Below the pieces are notes generated by a model, which saw only the letters and a program-made list of their open reading frames with translations, was not told the DNA's origin and did no database searches. From Bacteroidia bacterium (GTDB lineage Bacteria > Bacteroidota > Bacteroidia > J057): 64,000 nt of DNA. The stretch is taken from the NCBI GenBank assembly GCA_041391665.1, contig JAWKNO010000001.1, positions 1,426,001-1,490,000 on the forward strand, written 5' to 3'. The stretch's first letter is position 1. Each line of letters begins with the position of its first letter. This document shows, one piece after another, positions 17,295-26,009 of the stretch. Position numbers and translations under genes: made by a program.

Positions 17295-18442
17295 AAAATC
17301 TCCTCCTCTTCCTGCTAATGGCCTTTGCCGGAGTTTTTCCAGGTGAGGAACAGGCGCGGGGTGAGGAGACCTCCGTACTCATCCACATGAACGGGCGCCT
17401 CTACGACCCGGTACTGGGCCGTATGCTCTCCCCCGACAACTACATCCAGGCCGCCTTCGGCTCTCAGGGCTACAACCGCTACAGCTACGCGGTGAATAAT
17501 CCACTGCGGTTTACTGATCCGAGTGGGGAATGGGTACATATTGTGGCGGGGGCATTGATTGGGGGAACAATAAACTGGGTTTCCAACGGTTCAGAATTTA
17601 GTTGCGACGGCCTAAAATATTTTGGAATTGGAGCTTTAGCAGGTGGGCTAGGGGCGGGAATTAGATCAGGTGTTGGTACTTCAATGGCTGGAGGAAACTT
17701 TTTTGCCGGTTTCGCTGGGTCTCCAGTTTCTGCAACAGGCTTTATTACTGGTGCAACTTCTGGTACAGCATCAGGATTAGTTTCCGGGTTTATATCTGGG
17801 ACCGGAAACAGTCTGATGAAAGAGCAAAACCTAAAACATGCTGTAAAAGTTGGACTTAGACAATCACTCACACAAGGTATAAAAGGCTTTATTTCTGGTG
17901 GTATTCAGGGAGGTGCAGATGCGGTTAATAAAGATCTGAATTTTTTTACGGGTACTGCTAAATTAGACTTATCAAGCGGCGTGGGTGCGCACAATATTTC
18001 CAATACAAACCAAACAATTACAGGTAAATATGTGGGTTCATATGAAGGCGTTAATGTGTATGAATCAAAATCATTAGGCTCTGGTTCGCTTAGTGGTGGA
18101 ATAACACTTCCCGGTTATGGTATTACTGTCGGAAAAGGTGTTTTTTCACAAAACTTATTTCCTGAGTTAATGCAACATGAATTTGGCCATATCTTGCAAT
18201 CCAACATGGTGGGCTTATATGCTTTTTACAAGGTTATTGGAATAGAAAGTTTAGCTAGTGCATCCAGAGATGGTATCGGAGGATATAGTCATAATACATT
18301 TTGGACGGAAACGTGGGCCAATTACCTGTCCCAAAATTACTTTGGTAATCGTTATATTTCTTCAAGTATGTTCCCCATCAAAAATATTAATTGGTTTGAT
18401 TACTTCCGGTTACGATTCACATCTCCTTTCTTCTGGCCATAA
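17291..18442 (+). CDS. RHS-core toxin tip B with HExxH metallopeptidase domain, copy 1
   Basis: 383 residues. The short leader MKNLLLFLLMAFAGVF looks like a signal peptide. It is followed at ~30 by only the last stretch of the RHS core (IHMNGRLYDPVLGRML to RFTDPSGEW). Then come a Gly-rich hydrophobic segment (~85-215) and a C-terminal domain with H296-E-F-G-H300 and a Glu at 340 (TETWANY), the ligand set of a zinc metallopeptidase. So this is a stand-alone tip with its own export signal. A lipoprotein gene follows and is the likely immunity partner. Copy 2 at 26010 encodes the same protein. Substrate unknown. Confidence 0.75.
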   Translation: MKNLLLFLLMAFAGVFPGEEQARGEETSVLIHMNGRLYDPVLGRMLSPDNYIQAAFGSQGYNRYSYAVNNPLRFTDPSGEWVHIVAGALIGGTINWVSNGSEFSCDGLKYFGIGALAGGLGAGIRSGVGTSMAGGNFFAGFAGSPVSATGFITGATSGTASGLVSGFISGTGNSLMKEQNLKHAVKVGLRQSLTQGIKGFISGGIQGGADAVNKDLNFFTGTAKLDLSSGVGAHNISNTNQTITGKYVGSYEGVNVYESKSLGSGSLSGGITLPGYGITVGKGVFSQNLFPELMQHEFGHILQSNMVGLYAFYKVIGIESLASASRDGIGGYSHNTFWTETWANYLSQNYFGNRYISSSMFPIKNINWFDYFRLRFTSPFFWP

Positions 18443-18453
18443 AATAAAATAAA

Positions 18454-18915
18454 ATGAAACAGCTTGAATTAATTATTTTGGCTTTCCTCCTCACCGGTTG
18501 CCCCGCCTATGACCCTCCATTACAGGTCATAACCATTCACAATTATTCCGATTCGGCGGTGTATGTTTATTCGACTTGTGAGGATTCCCTTCCGCGCCTT
18601 CCGGAGTTAAAACTATTTCAAATTTGGAATGACAACCGTGTTGACGCACAGGGGAACAAAATGGATACGATTATTTCGCCTTCCTACCGAATTAATGCGT
18701 ATGCTTTCGGGGAAATACATGGCGCAGGTAGTGCTGCAAACCCCACGCTTCCCTGTGAAAAACCTCCTTACCTCCGTTTTTTCTTTATTCCCGAAACCAC
18801 AATGCGTACTCACTCCTGGGCCGAAATCCATGAAAAACAACTCTATTCAAAAAAAATGTCGTTCAACCTCTCCCTGCTCGACAGTCTGGGTTGGGTGATT
18901 AAGTACGTGCCTTGA
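18454..18915 (+). CDS. candidate lipoprotein immunity to tip B, copy 1
   Basis: 153 residues with lipobox LLTGC (Cys16) after MKQLELIILAF, so it should be membrane-anchored outside the cytoplasm. The mature part is small and beta-rich (VITIHNYSDSAVYVYSTCED, IISPSYRINAYAFGE, YLRFFFIPE). No family recognised. It follows the metallopeptidase tip by 11 bases and was duplicated together with it, which supports a toxin-immunity pair. A lipoprotein inhibitor fits a peptidase active in the periplasm. Function is inference. Confidence 0.62.
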   Translation: MKQLELIILAFLLTGCPAYDPPLQVITIHNYSDSAVYVYSTCEDSLPRLPELKLFQIWNDNRVDAQGNKMDTIISPSYRINAYAFGEIHGAGSAANPTLPCEKPPYLRFFFIPETTMRTHSWAEIHEKQLYSKKMSFNLSLLDSLGWVIKYVP

Positions 18916-18945
18916 TTTTTTTATTAAAAATCTAACCACTCTCCC

Positions 18946-19101
18946 ATGAAAAATCTCCTCCTTTTTTTCCTATCCCTCCCCCTCGCCGCCTTCGCCCAGA
19001 TCGGGCCGCCCTGTACGCCGGAGGTGGTGCTGAGTTATGACGCGGCGGGCAACCGTATCCAGCGCAAGATATACGTATTAAAACAGCTCAACTTCTCATA
19101 A
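18946..19101 (+). pseudogene. truncated copy of the small T9SS/YD-motif gene
   Basis: The first 41 codons match the gene at 27665 (signal peptide, then VLSYDAAGNRIQRK), then the sequence changes at 19069 and stops after ten foreign codons (IYVLKQLNFS). The T9SS tail is lost. It marks the right-hand edge of the duplicated segment. Confidence 0.8.
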
Positions 19102-19333
19102 AAAACCGCTATCCTCTTCTTCTCCTGACTACGGCCTGTGGTTTTGAAGAAAGGGGAATCTGTATTACTTCAATATTGGAATAAAACCGCATCCAAAATC
19201 TTTCGGCTTAACAATTTGTTAATATTGAAAAAATATTCTGTTAATATGGGGGGGGGTAATTGCGAGTGTCAAAAATACGGCAATCCATTTTTTGAATGTT
19301 TTGTTTTTTCCTCCATTTTTAACAACTTTGTTT
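19102..19333 (+). other. leader region of the RHS gene with leader remnant and G9 tract
   Basis: 232 bases without a convincing gene. Bases 19102-19142 (AAAACCGCTATCCTCTTCTT...) resemble the signal-peptide start of the gene at 28078, as a decayed copy. An AT-rich stretch follows, then nine G at 19248-19256, 77 bases before the toxin ATG. A G9 run is prone to slippage and could tune expression; no clear promoter match was found. Confidence 0.5.
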
Positions 19334-22300
19334 ATGCACAATACCCGGTTATTCCTGTGTATTTTGGGGTTAGGACTATCTTTTGCTTTCGGGCAGGGGA
19401 ATGTTCAATATCAGAATCTTTTTACAGAAACTGCCTTTTCTGGAAGAACGCTTTCTCAAACGCTACCCGTAGGCACAACCTCTGGGGTTGCAAACGTTTC
19501 GCTTTCTGGGGGAGCAGGTTATTCAATCCCGATAAATTTACCTCCCGGTACAGGGGGAATGATTCCGTCGGTTTCGGTAACTTATAATAGTCAGTCTGGG
19601 AATGGTTTACTGGGCATGGGCTGGAATCTGTCGGGGCTATCGGTCATTCACCGCCTCGGGCAAGACTGGTATCACGACGGAAAGGCGGGGCCTGTTTCCC
19701 TGGCTGGAAATCCTGCTTCGGGCATCGCCGCAGGGCCTTTTGCACTAGATGGAAACCGACTGATTGCAACGAGCGGAGTAAACGGTGCTGATGGAGCCGT
19801 TTATGCTACGGAAAGTGAAACTTTTTCGCGCATCACTTCTTACGGCATTTCGGGTAATGGCCCCCTCTGGTTTAAAGTCGAAACCAAGTCAGGAATTGTC
19901 TTTGAATATGGCAATAGTGCAGATTCCCGCCTGATGCAGGAAGGCGGAAGCAGCGTACTCTTCTGGCGACTCAACCGCATGTATGACCTGCACGGCAACT
20001 ATGTGGATTATAAATATCTGACTGATGACCGTGAATCGCGGATAGATGAGATTTTGTACACGGGTAATACGGTCACCGGGCTTGTTCCTTATAACAAAAT
20101 AAAGTTCCATTATGGTCTTCGAATGGATGCTACTACGGCTTATCTGGACGGTTCTCTTTTAAACAGTAGCCGTCTGATAACCAAAATTGTATTAACCGCC
20201 GAAGGGGGTGTTATCAGCAAGGAATACGAGTTTAATTACGCTCAGGACGATCTTTATTCCTACCTGACAGAAGTGATCGAAAAAGGTAGCAATGGTTTGC
20301 AGTTCAATTCAACAATTTTTAAATATGGTGAAACTTCACCTGACTTTGAAGCTGTGGAGACGGATGATATAGGACAACCATATTTTCATAATTTTACAGG
20401 AGACTTTGATGCAGACGGCTACTCCGATTTGATACGAGTTTCTTTCAATACTCAGCCGGTTCCTGGAACAGATATAACCTATTATACAGGTTTTCAATAT
20501 TACCGAAAAATACCAGGATCAGATGATTTTCAGTATATCTCCAGCCAGACTTTCCCTAATGATGATGATAACTATAGCTGGATTAATGGTATAGATGTAC
20601 CCAATCAATACAAAATATCCAGTGCCGATTTTAACGGAGATGGCAAGGAGGATCTTCTGATTGAAAATAGAGTAAAAAATGCTAATAGCTCTTATTGGAA
20701 ACTATCCGGTACTCGCATCTACTATTTAAATTCCGAAGGAAATGCTTTTACTGCCACGGATTATCCTACTGTAGCTCCTTATGACATCATCAATGCTTCC
20801 ACCTGGAATTATTTGTACAAAGGAGATTTTAATGGAGACGGAAAAAGTGATTACCTGACCAGTCTGAGCAATGGCACTGGTTATAAAGTATTTTTATCTT
20901 TTCCCGGAATCAGTCTTAATCATCACGTTTTAGGTCAGTTTGGTACGACCAATTCCTATACAAACGAGGTTTCAGGAGCCGATCAGGTTTTTGTAATTGA
21001 CTACGACGGCGACGGGAAAACGGAATTGATGACACTAAAGGAATCTGCCTGTAAGATATTTTCCTTTGAAAAAAATGCCAATAATGAATATGAAGCCGTT
21101 TTAGTTTATAATTCCAGTTCCACTCAATGGCGTGATGTTTATCCCGGTGATTTTAATGGCGATGGAAAAACGGACTTTCTGACACGTACCTCACCAAATA
21201 TTTGGGAGATCGCCTTCTCAAAGGCTGCCGGGAATTCGTTTGATACTCATCTTTACTCTTTTATCGTAACTCCTGATACATCAAATGATATGATCCGGAT
21301 ACTGGATCTGAACGGAGATGGGAAAACGGATGTTGTACACGGCGAAGGTGATCCTCAGAGTTCTTCGTATTGGACAAACGTAACTCTTCACACTTATTAC
21401 TCAAACGGGTTTGATTTTGAATATACTGCTACACAACCGGGGGATGATACCCATCATGACTGGCCTTTAATTGCCGGAGATTTTAATGGCGATGGCGGGA
21501 GTGATTTTTTCTTTGTCGAACCCAATCTGCCTGACAAACTCTACTACTTCCGCAAAGAAGATAAATCCCGCTTGCTGGACAAAGTGGCGGATGGATTCAA
21601 TTTTGTAACGGAATTTGATTACAGCCGGATGACTGCCGGAGGGAGTTTTTATGTAAAAGGTTCGGGTTCGACCTTTCCGGTGAATAATGTCCAGGCTGCC
21701 GGCTGGCTGGTTTCTGCACAAACCCAGCCGAATGGGATCGGAGGATTTCACTCCACCACTTTTGCTTACGAAGATGCCCGCATTCACCGTCAGGGCAGAG
21801 GATTTCTGGGATTCCGAAAAGTGTATTCCAGTCATGCGGTTTCCGGTTTTTCTACCACCCATGAATTTACTCTTAACAATACCTATTACCTCTCTATCCC
21901 GTGGAAGACACAAACCCGGAAGATTTTGGACAATAGTCTGATATCCGAAACCGTTCAGACATATTCGGTGAATAACCTCGGCAACGGACGTTTCTGGTTA
22001 AGACCGGATCAAAGTTCCACACAGGATTTTATCCGATCCCGTACCTCCAACCAAAACTGGGCCTATGACAGCTATGGAAATGTATTGGTTGAAAATGCTT
22101 CGGTCAATACGCTGGAATACACCGTAACAACTCATACTTACGGGTCATTTGGTACCTGGATTCCCTCTCATCCTACACAGACTACTTTCCAGAAGATTCG
22201 CAATGACAGTGCCCCTACCTCGCATACCCAAACCACTACCCGGGTTTTCAACAATAAAGGCGAACTCACCCAAATCAAAATCCATGCGGGGCAACCTAAA

Positions 22301-25300
22301 GAGATTACAACAACCTATACATACAACAACTTTGGGAATCCGCTGAGCGAAACGGTTTCCGCCTCAGGGCTTGCCAGCCGCACAACCAGCTATACTTATG
22401 ATAGCAAAGGGCGATATCCGACCGTCATTACCGACGGTTTACTCCAATCGGAAACCCGAACCTATGACCCCAAATGGGGTACACCTCTCTCTATTCAAAC
22501 GCCTGATAACCTTACTACCACTTTTCAGTACGATGGTTTTGGCCGTTTGACCCATACGACTACTCCGGAGGGATACACCATCCAAAACTCCCTTGTCTGG
22601 GATATTCAACCCGCCAATTATACCCTCTATTATAGGCGTACCCAGATACCCGGCAAACCAGAATCCAAAGTCTGGTATGATCTTCTGGGACGCGAAAAGA
22701 AAGCCCATGTACAGGGATTCAGCAGCCAGTGGATACAAACACTGACTACGTATGACACCCAAGGAAATACTGCAACTACCACCCTTCCGCATTACCCCGG
22801 TGATCCTGCCGTAATCACAACGTTTTCTTATGATATCTTTGGCAGGGTACTTACTGCAATCAACAGTGCAGGTACGACCTCCTATAGTTATACGCCAGGG
22901 GTAGATGGCTCACTTACCGTTGCAGCGACTGACCCTGCCGGTCAGACAAGCAGCCGGATATTGGACGCAGCCGATCAGACGCTTTCCAGCACGGATGCAG
23001 GAGGTACGCTTACGTATGACATCAACAGCCGGGGATACCAGACCCGCGTAAAACTCGACGGCGTAGAACTGGCAACCATGCAATACGACCTGTATGGACG
23101 CCAGACCCAGCTTACCGATAAAAACGCAGGTACAACTTCCTATGATTATAATGCTTTGGGAGAACTCATTTCCCAGACCGATGCCAAAGGTCAGGTACAG
23201 CAGATGCAATACGACATTCTCGGTCGGATACTTACCCGTACCACTCCCGAAGGCGTTACTACCTGGCAGTATGTCACAACGGGTAATGGCAAAGGCCATC
23301 TGAAAAAAATCACCGGATATAATGGATTCACCCGTGAATATACCTACAATGCCCTGAGCCAGGTAACTCAGGAAAAACAGGCAATCAGCGGAATCAATTT
23401 TCTTACGAATTATACCTACAGCGCTTATGGCGATATTGCGACGGTTACTTACCCTTCGGGTTTTGGTATCCAGCGGATTTATACCGCCAATGGATACCTG
23501 CGTCAGGTAAAAAATCTCAACGGAACTGTTACCCTCTTCAACGCGGTCACCGGTACGATGAATGCTCTGGGGCAGTTTACTCAATATACCCTGGGCAATG
23601 GAAAAGTTACTACCAAAACTTACAATGCCTACGGTTTACCGGTCAATACTTCTACCCCCGGTGTACAAAACCTTTCGACCGCTTTCAATCTTCAGACCGG
23701 CAATCTCACCAGCCGTACCGACCATCTGAAGTCTAAAACAGAAACGTTTACTTACGACAATCTCAACCGCCTGACAAATGCACAGGTATCGGGGCAGACT
23801 GCTTCAACCATGGCTTATTTGGGAAATGGTAATTTTTCTACCAAATCCGACGCCGGGGTATATGACTATCATGCCAAAAAAATCCATGCGGTAACAAAAG
23901 TTACCGATCCGCAAAATGTCATTCCCTCCTTTCAGCAGGATATAACCTACACATCCGATCACGATCCGCTCACCGTTAGCGAAAACGGCTATGACCTGAC
24001 CTTTTCCTACGGCCCGGACGGTCAGCGGAAAAAATCGGTGCTTATGCACAACGATGATGTTCAGACCACCCGATATTATGTAGGGGCGTATGAGCGTAAT
24101 GTCAGTGGCAGCACTACGCAGCATATTCATTATGTCTCCGGCGGCGACGGGTTATGTGCTATTGTCGTGCGTCAGGGCAGTACGGATACCTATTATTATG
24201 CCTATACCGATCACCTCGGTTCGATACTGACCCTCACCAGCAATACCGGGGCCATCGTCGCGGAGCAAAACTTTGACCCATGGGGACGCCCCCGCAACCC
24301 TACCACCTGGACTTACAGCCTCGTACCCACCGCACCCACCTGGCTCTACCGGGGTTACACCGGCCACGAACACCTGCGCGAGTTTGGCATCATCCACATG
24401 AACGGACGCCTCTACGACCCGGTACTGGGCCGCATGCTCTCCCCCGACAACTATGTTCAGGCCGCCTTCGGCTCCCAGGGCTACAACCGGTATAGCTACG
24501 CGGTGAATAACCCGCTGCGGTTTACTGATCCGAGTGGGGAGGTGATACAGGTGATATTAGTTGTCGGTGCTGCGCTTATCGGCGGTGGTTTTAACCTTTG
24601 GAGCAACTGGGAAAAGGTGGATAACTGGCAGACTGGCCTGGCTTATTTTACCAGCGGAGCGGTTGGCGGAGCGGTGAGTGTGTTTAATCCCTATGCCGGG
24701 GGGGCCATCACCGCAGGCGGAAATATAACAATAGATGCCGTTACCGGAAACCTCCCGGATATCAATAATACACGCGAACTTTTGGGTTATAGCCTGGGCG
24801 TGGGGTTTGATGCGCTTTCGGCAGGGATGGCAGGGAAAACCGCCGAGGGGTTGGGCGCACTGGGTAAAGCAGGCTGGCGGTGGATTGTGGGAAGCAGCCC
24901 CCAAACTTACCAAATGACCCTTCAGACTACGGGTTCGATGGCAGGGCAGTACCTGATGGAGTCGGTGGAGCAGACGGCTACAAAAGTGCCTTTTGTTCAG
25001 ATGGCGGGGCAAGCGGGGGTGAGAGGTGGAAAAGTATTATTAGAAGCCCCTAAAGTCATGCATAAACACCACATTTTCCCTCAGGAATTTCGACGATATT
25101 TTACCAATCAAGGTATAGCTAACATTGACGACTATACAATCCAAATCAGTAAGCAGACTCATTTGAAAGGGGTGCATGGCAAGGGATTAGGAAACTTACC
25201 AGGAAAGTGGAATGAGCTTTGGTCAGAATTTATCTCTACAAATCCTAACGCTACACCTTCCGAAATTTTTTATTTTGCAGAAGGATTGTTGAAGAGATTT

Positions 25301-25333
25301 GGACTAGAACATTTACCCTACATCCCATATTGA
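19334..25333 (+). CDS. giant SpvB/RHS polymorphic toxin with HHxFP nuclease-like tip
   Basis: About 1,999 residues from the ATG at 19334 (MHNTRLFLCILGLGLSFAFGQ, a clear signal peptide); 14 upstream in-frame codons lack one. Order: SpvB-like N-terminus (SLSGGAGYSIPINLPPGTGG, NGLLGMGWNLSGLSVIHR), FG-GAP/VCBS-like repeats with DFNGDGKxD at ~440-740, a TcaC/TcdB-like middle, many YD/RHS repeats from ~1030, and the RHS core (DHLGSILTLT, RGYTGHEHLREFG, RLYDPVLGRMLSPDNYVQAA). The variable tip begins after DPSGE at ~1736 and ends in a domain with HKHHIFPQEFRRYF, NIDDYTIQ, THLKGVHG and WNELWSEF. These marks fit HNH/endonuclease VII-type toxins, perhaps DUF2380-like. The immunity gene follows 11 bases later. 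Confidence 0.88.
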   Translation: MHNTRLFLCILGLGLSFAFGQGNVQYQNLFTETAFSGRTLSQTLPVGTTSGVANVSLSGGAGYSIPINLPPGTGGMIPSVSVTYNSQSGNGLLGMGWNLSGLSVIHRLGQDWYHDGKAGPVSLAGNPASGIAAGPFALDGNRLIATSGVNGADGAVYATESETFSRITSYGISGNGPLWFKVETKSGIVFEYGNSADSRLMQEGGSSVLFWRLNRMYDLHGNYVDYKYLTDDRESRIDEILYTGNTVTGLVPYNKIKFHYGLRMDATTAYLDGSLLNSSRLITKIVLTAEGGVISKEYEFNYAQDDLYSYLTEVIEKGSNGLQFNSTIFKYGETSPDFEAVETDDIGQPYFHNFTGDFDADGYSDLIRVSFNTQPVPGTDITYYTGFQYYRKIPGSDDFQYISSQTFPNDDDNYSWINGIDVPNQYKISSADFNGDGKEDLLIENRVKNANSSYWKLSGTRIYYLNSEGNAFTATDYPTVAPYDIINASTWNYLYKGDFNGDGKSDYLTSLSNGTGYKVFLSFPGISLNHHVLGQFGTTNSYTNEVSGADQVFVIDYDGDGKTELMTLKESACKIFSFEKNANNEYEAVLVYNSSSTQWRDVYPGDFNGDGKTDFLTRTSPNIWEIAFSKAAGNSFDTHLYSFIVTPDTSNDMIRILDLNGDGKTDVVHGEGDPQSSSYWTNVTLHTYYSNGFDFEYTATQPGDDTHHDWPLIAGDFNGDGGSDFFFVEPNLPDKLYYFRKEDKSRLLDKVADGFNFVTEFDYSRMTAGGSFYVKGSGSTFPVNNVQAAGWLVSAQTQPNGIGGFHSTTFAYEDARIHRQGRGFLGFRKVYSSHAVSGFSTTHEFTLNNTYYLSIPWKTQTRKILDNSLISETVQTYSVNNLGNGRFWLRPDQSSTQDFIRSRTSNQNWAYDSYGNVLVENASVNTLEYTVTTHTYGSFGTWIPSHPTQTTFQKIRNDSAPTSHTQTTTRVFNNKGELTQIKIHAGQPKEITTTYTYNNFGNPLSETVSASGLASRTTSYTYDSKGRYPTVITDGLLQSETRTYDPKWGTPLSIQTPDNLTTTFQYDGFGRLTHTTTPEGYTIQNSLVWDIQPANYTLYYRRTQIPGKPESKVWYDLLGREKKAHVQGFSSQWIQTLTTYDTQGNTATTTLPHYPGDPAVITTFSYDIFGRVLTAINSAGTTSYSYTPGVDGSLTVAATDPAGQTSSRILDAADQTLSSTDAGGTLTYDINSRGYQTRVKLDGVELATMQYDLYGRQTQLTDKNAGTTSYDYNALGELISQTDAKGQVQQMQYDILGRILTRTTPEGVTTWQYVTTGNGKGHLKKITGYNGFTREYTYNALSQVTQEKQAISGINFLTNYTYSAYGDIATVTYPSGFGIQRIYTANGYLRQVKNLNGTVTLFNAVTGTMNALGQFTQYTLGNGKVTTKTYNAYGLPVNTSTPGVQNLSTAFNLQTGNLTSRTDHLKSKTETFTYDNLNRLTNAQVSGQTASTMAYLGNGNFSTKSDAGVYDYHAKKIHAVTKVTDPQNVIPSFQQDITYTSDHDPLTVSENGYDLTFSYGPDGQRKKSVLMHNDDVQTTRYYVGAYERNVSGSTTQHIHYVSGGDGLCAIVVRQGSTDTYYYAYTDHLGSILTLTSNTGAIVAEQNFDPWGRPRNPTTWTYSLVPTAPTWLYRGYTGHEHLREFGIIHMNGRLYDPVLGRMLSPDNYVQAAFGSQGYNRYSYAVNNPLRFTDPSGEVIQVILVVGAALIGGGFNLWSNWEKVDNWQTGLAYFTSGAVGGAVSVFNPYAGGAITAGGNITIDAVTGNLPDINNTRELLGYSLGVGFDALSAGMAGKTAEGLGALGKAGWRWIVGSSPQTYQMTLQTTGSMAGQYLMESVEQTATKVPFVQMAGQAGVRGGKVLLEAPKVMHKHHIFPQEFRRYFTNQGIANIDDYTIQISKQTHLKGVHGKGLGNLPGKWNELWSEFISTNPNATPSEIFYFAEGLLKRFGLEHLPYIPY
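24407..24540 (+). repeat. 134-bp RHS core repeat (four copies in the island)
   Basis: The stretch encoding RLYDPVLGRMLSPDNY to FTDPSGE is near-identical at 15486-15619, 17396-17529, 24407-24540 and 26115-26248, while everything after it differs between the three tip types. It is the natural crossover site for tip exchange. Confidence 0.88.
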
Positions 25334-25344
25334 TCGCGATAAAA

Positions 25345-25854
25345 ATGAATAATGTATCAACCAACGGAGAATCACTGAGTTTACTCCCCGAAAAACGGTA
25401 TTATGTGATAGATGCTTTATACCTGAATGATATCAAAGACAAAATAAATTCTTTGGATCAGGCCAATCTTGATCAAGAGATACGAGAAAAAGTGTTTGCT
25501 TTTCCCCGGACAGATACCCCTTTTGTCAAGTATGCTTCAAATCGTAATATTTTCTCTATTGAACAGATAAAAAAGGTGAATTATAATGAGGAAATGGCAA
25601 AGGATACGATTTTTTCCACAGATACCGGAATGATACTGCTTATTGAGCAGGGTATTTTGATTGATTTTATGCAGAACTTTGATTACGATACCTTGACCGA
25701 TTCTCTAACTGATCTGATAGACATAAAATACTGGGATGAACTTACTAATAGGTATGCGCCCGGCCTGGTAAATTTAGCGATTGCGCCCGGTATTCAGTCC
25801 GGGTTTGATTTTGAAGGGAGTGGTACTTATAAGATAACCTTTTTTAACTCATAA
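25345..25854 (+). CDS. candidate immunity protein to the RHS nuclease tip, probably frameshifted
   Basis: 169 residues from the ATG at 25345 (the TTG at 25330 overlaps the toxin stop and is less likely). No signal peptide, acidic, no recognised family. Directly downstream of a nuclease-like tip, it is the expected immunity gene. The frame ends early, at TAA 25852, just after a T6 run (25840-25845). Removing one T keeps the frame open to 26005, adding a plausible beta-rich C-terminus (THKNGFTLFEETYRSFERV ... FDDKELDKTL) for about 219 residues. It may therefore be inactivated, phase-variable or a sequencing error. Confidence 0.6.
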   Translation: MNNVSTNGESLSLLPEKRYYVIDALYLNDIKDKINSLDQANLDQEIREKVFAFPRTDTPFVKYASNRNIFSIEQIKKVNYNEEMAKDTIFSTDTGMILLIEQGILIDFMQNFDYDTLTDSLTDLIDIKYWDELTNRYAPGLVNLAIAPGIQSGFDFEGSGTYKITFFNS

Positions 25855-26005
25855 GAATGGTTTTACCCTATTTGAAGAAACCTATCGGTCTTTTGAGCGT
25901 GTGATTTCTATGGGGGGAATAATCATTGAAATCACCTACCCCTCCTTTGATGACAAGGAACTCGATAAAACCTTAAACACCGAAATTGTCAAAATAAAAA
26001 TCTAA
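25846..26005 (+). pseudogene. frame-shifted 3' end of the immunity gene
   Basis: Open in the frame of codons starting at 25847, ending TAA at 26003-26005, with protein-like content (GFTLFEETYRSFERVISMGG, IIIEITYPSFDDKEL). It has no start of its own and is best explained as the displaced C-terminus of the gene at 25345. It ends four bases before the next ATG at 26010. Confidence 0.55.
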
Positions 26006-26009
26006 CCCC

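Larger units (their letters stand above)
17291..19068 (+). repeat. 1,778-bp direct repeat, copy 1
   Basis: The segment from the ATG of tip B to codon 41 of the truncated T9SS gene recurs at 26010-27787, offset 8,719 bases, with no difference noticed by eye. The edges are sharp: the base before the ATG differs and the sequence diverges right after GCGCAAG. No terminal inverted repeats, target duplication or transposase gene were seen. Confidence 0.9.

Noticed and set aside
17291..19068. Insertion sequence or transposon as cause of the duplication
   Set aside because: No terminal inverted repeats, target-site duplication or transposase reading frame at either copy.
19138..19587. 149-codon frame before and into the RHS gene
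   Set aside because: It overlaps the RHS signal peptide in another frame and encodes nothing family-like.
21467..23584. Minus-strand frames of 117-224 codons inside the RHS gene
   Set aside because: They are antisense to a gene with clear domains and have no supporting start or family signals.
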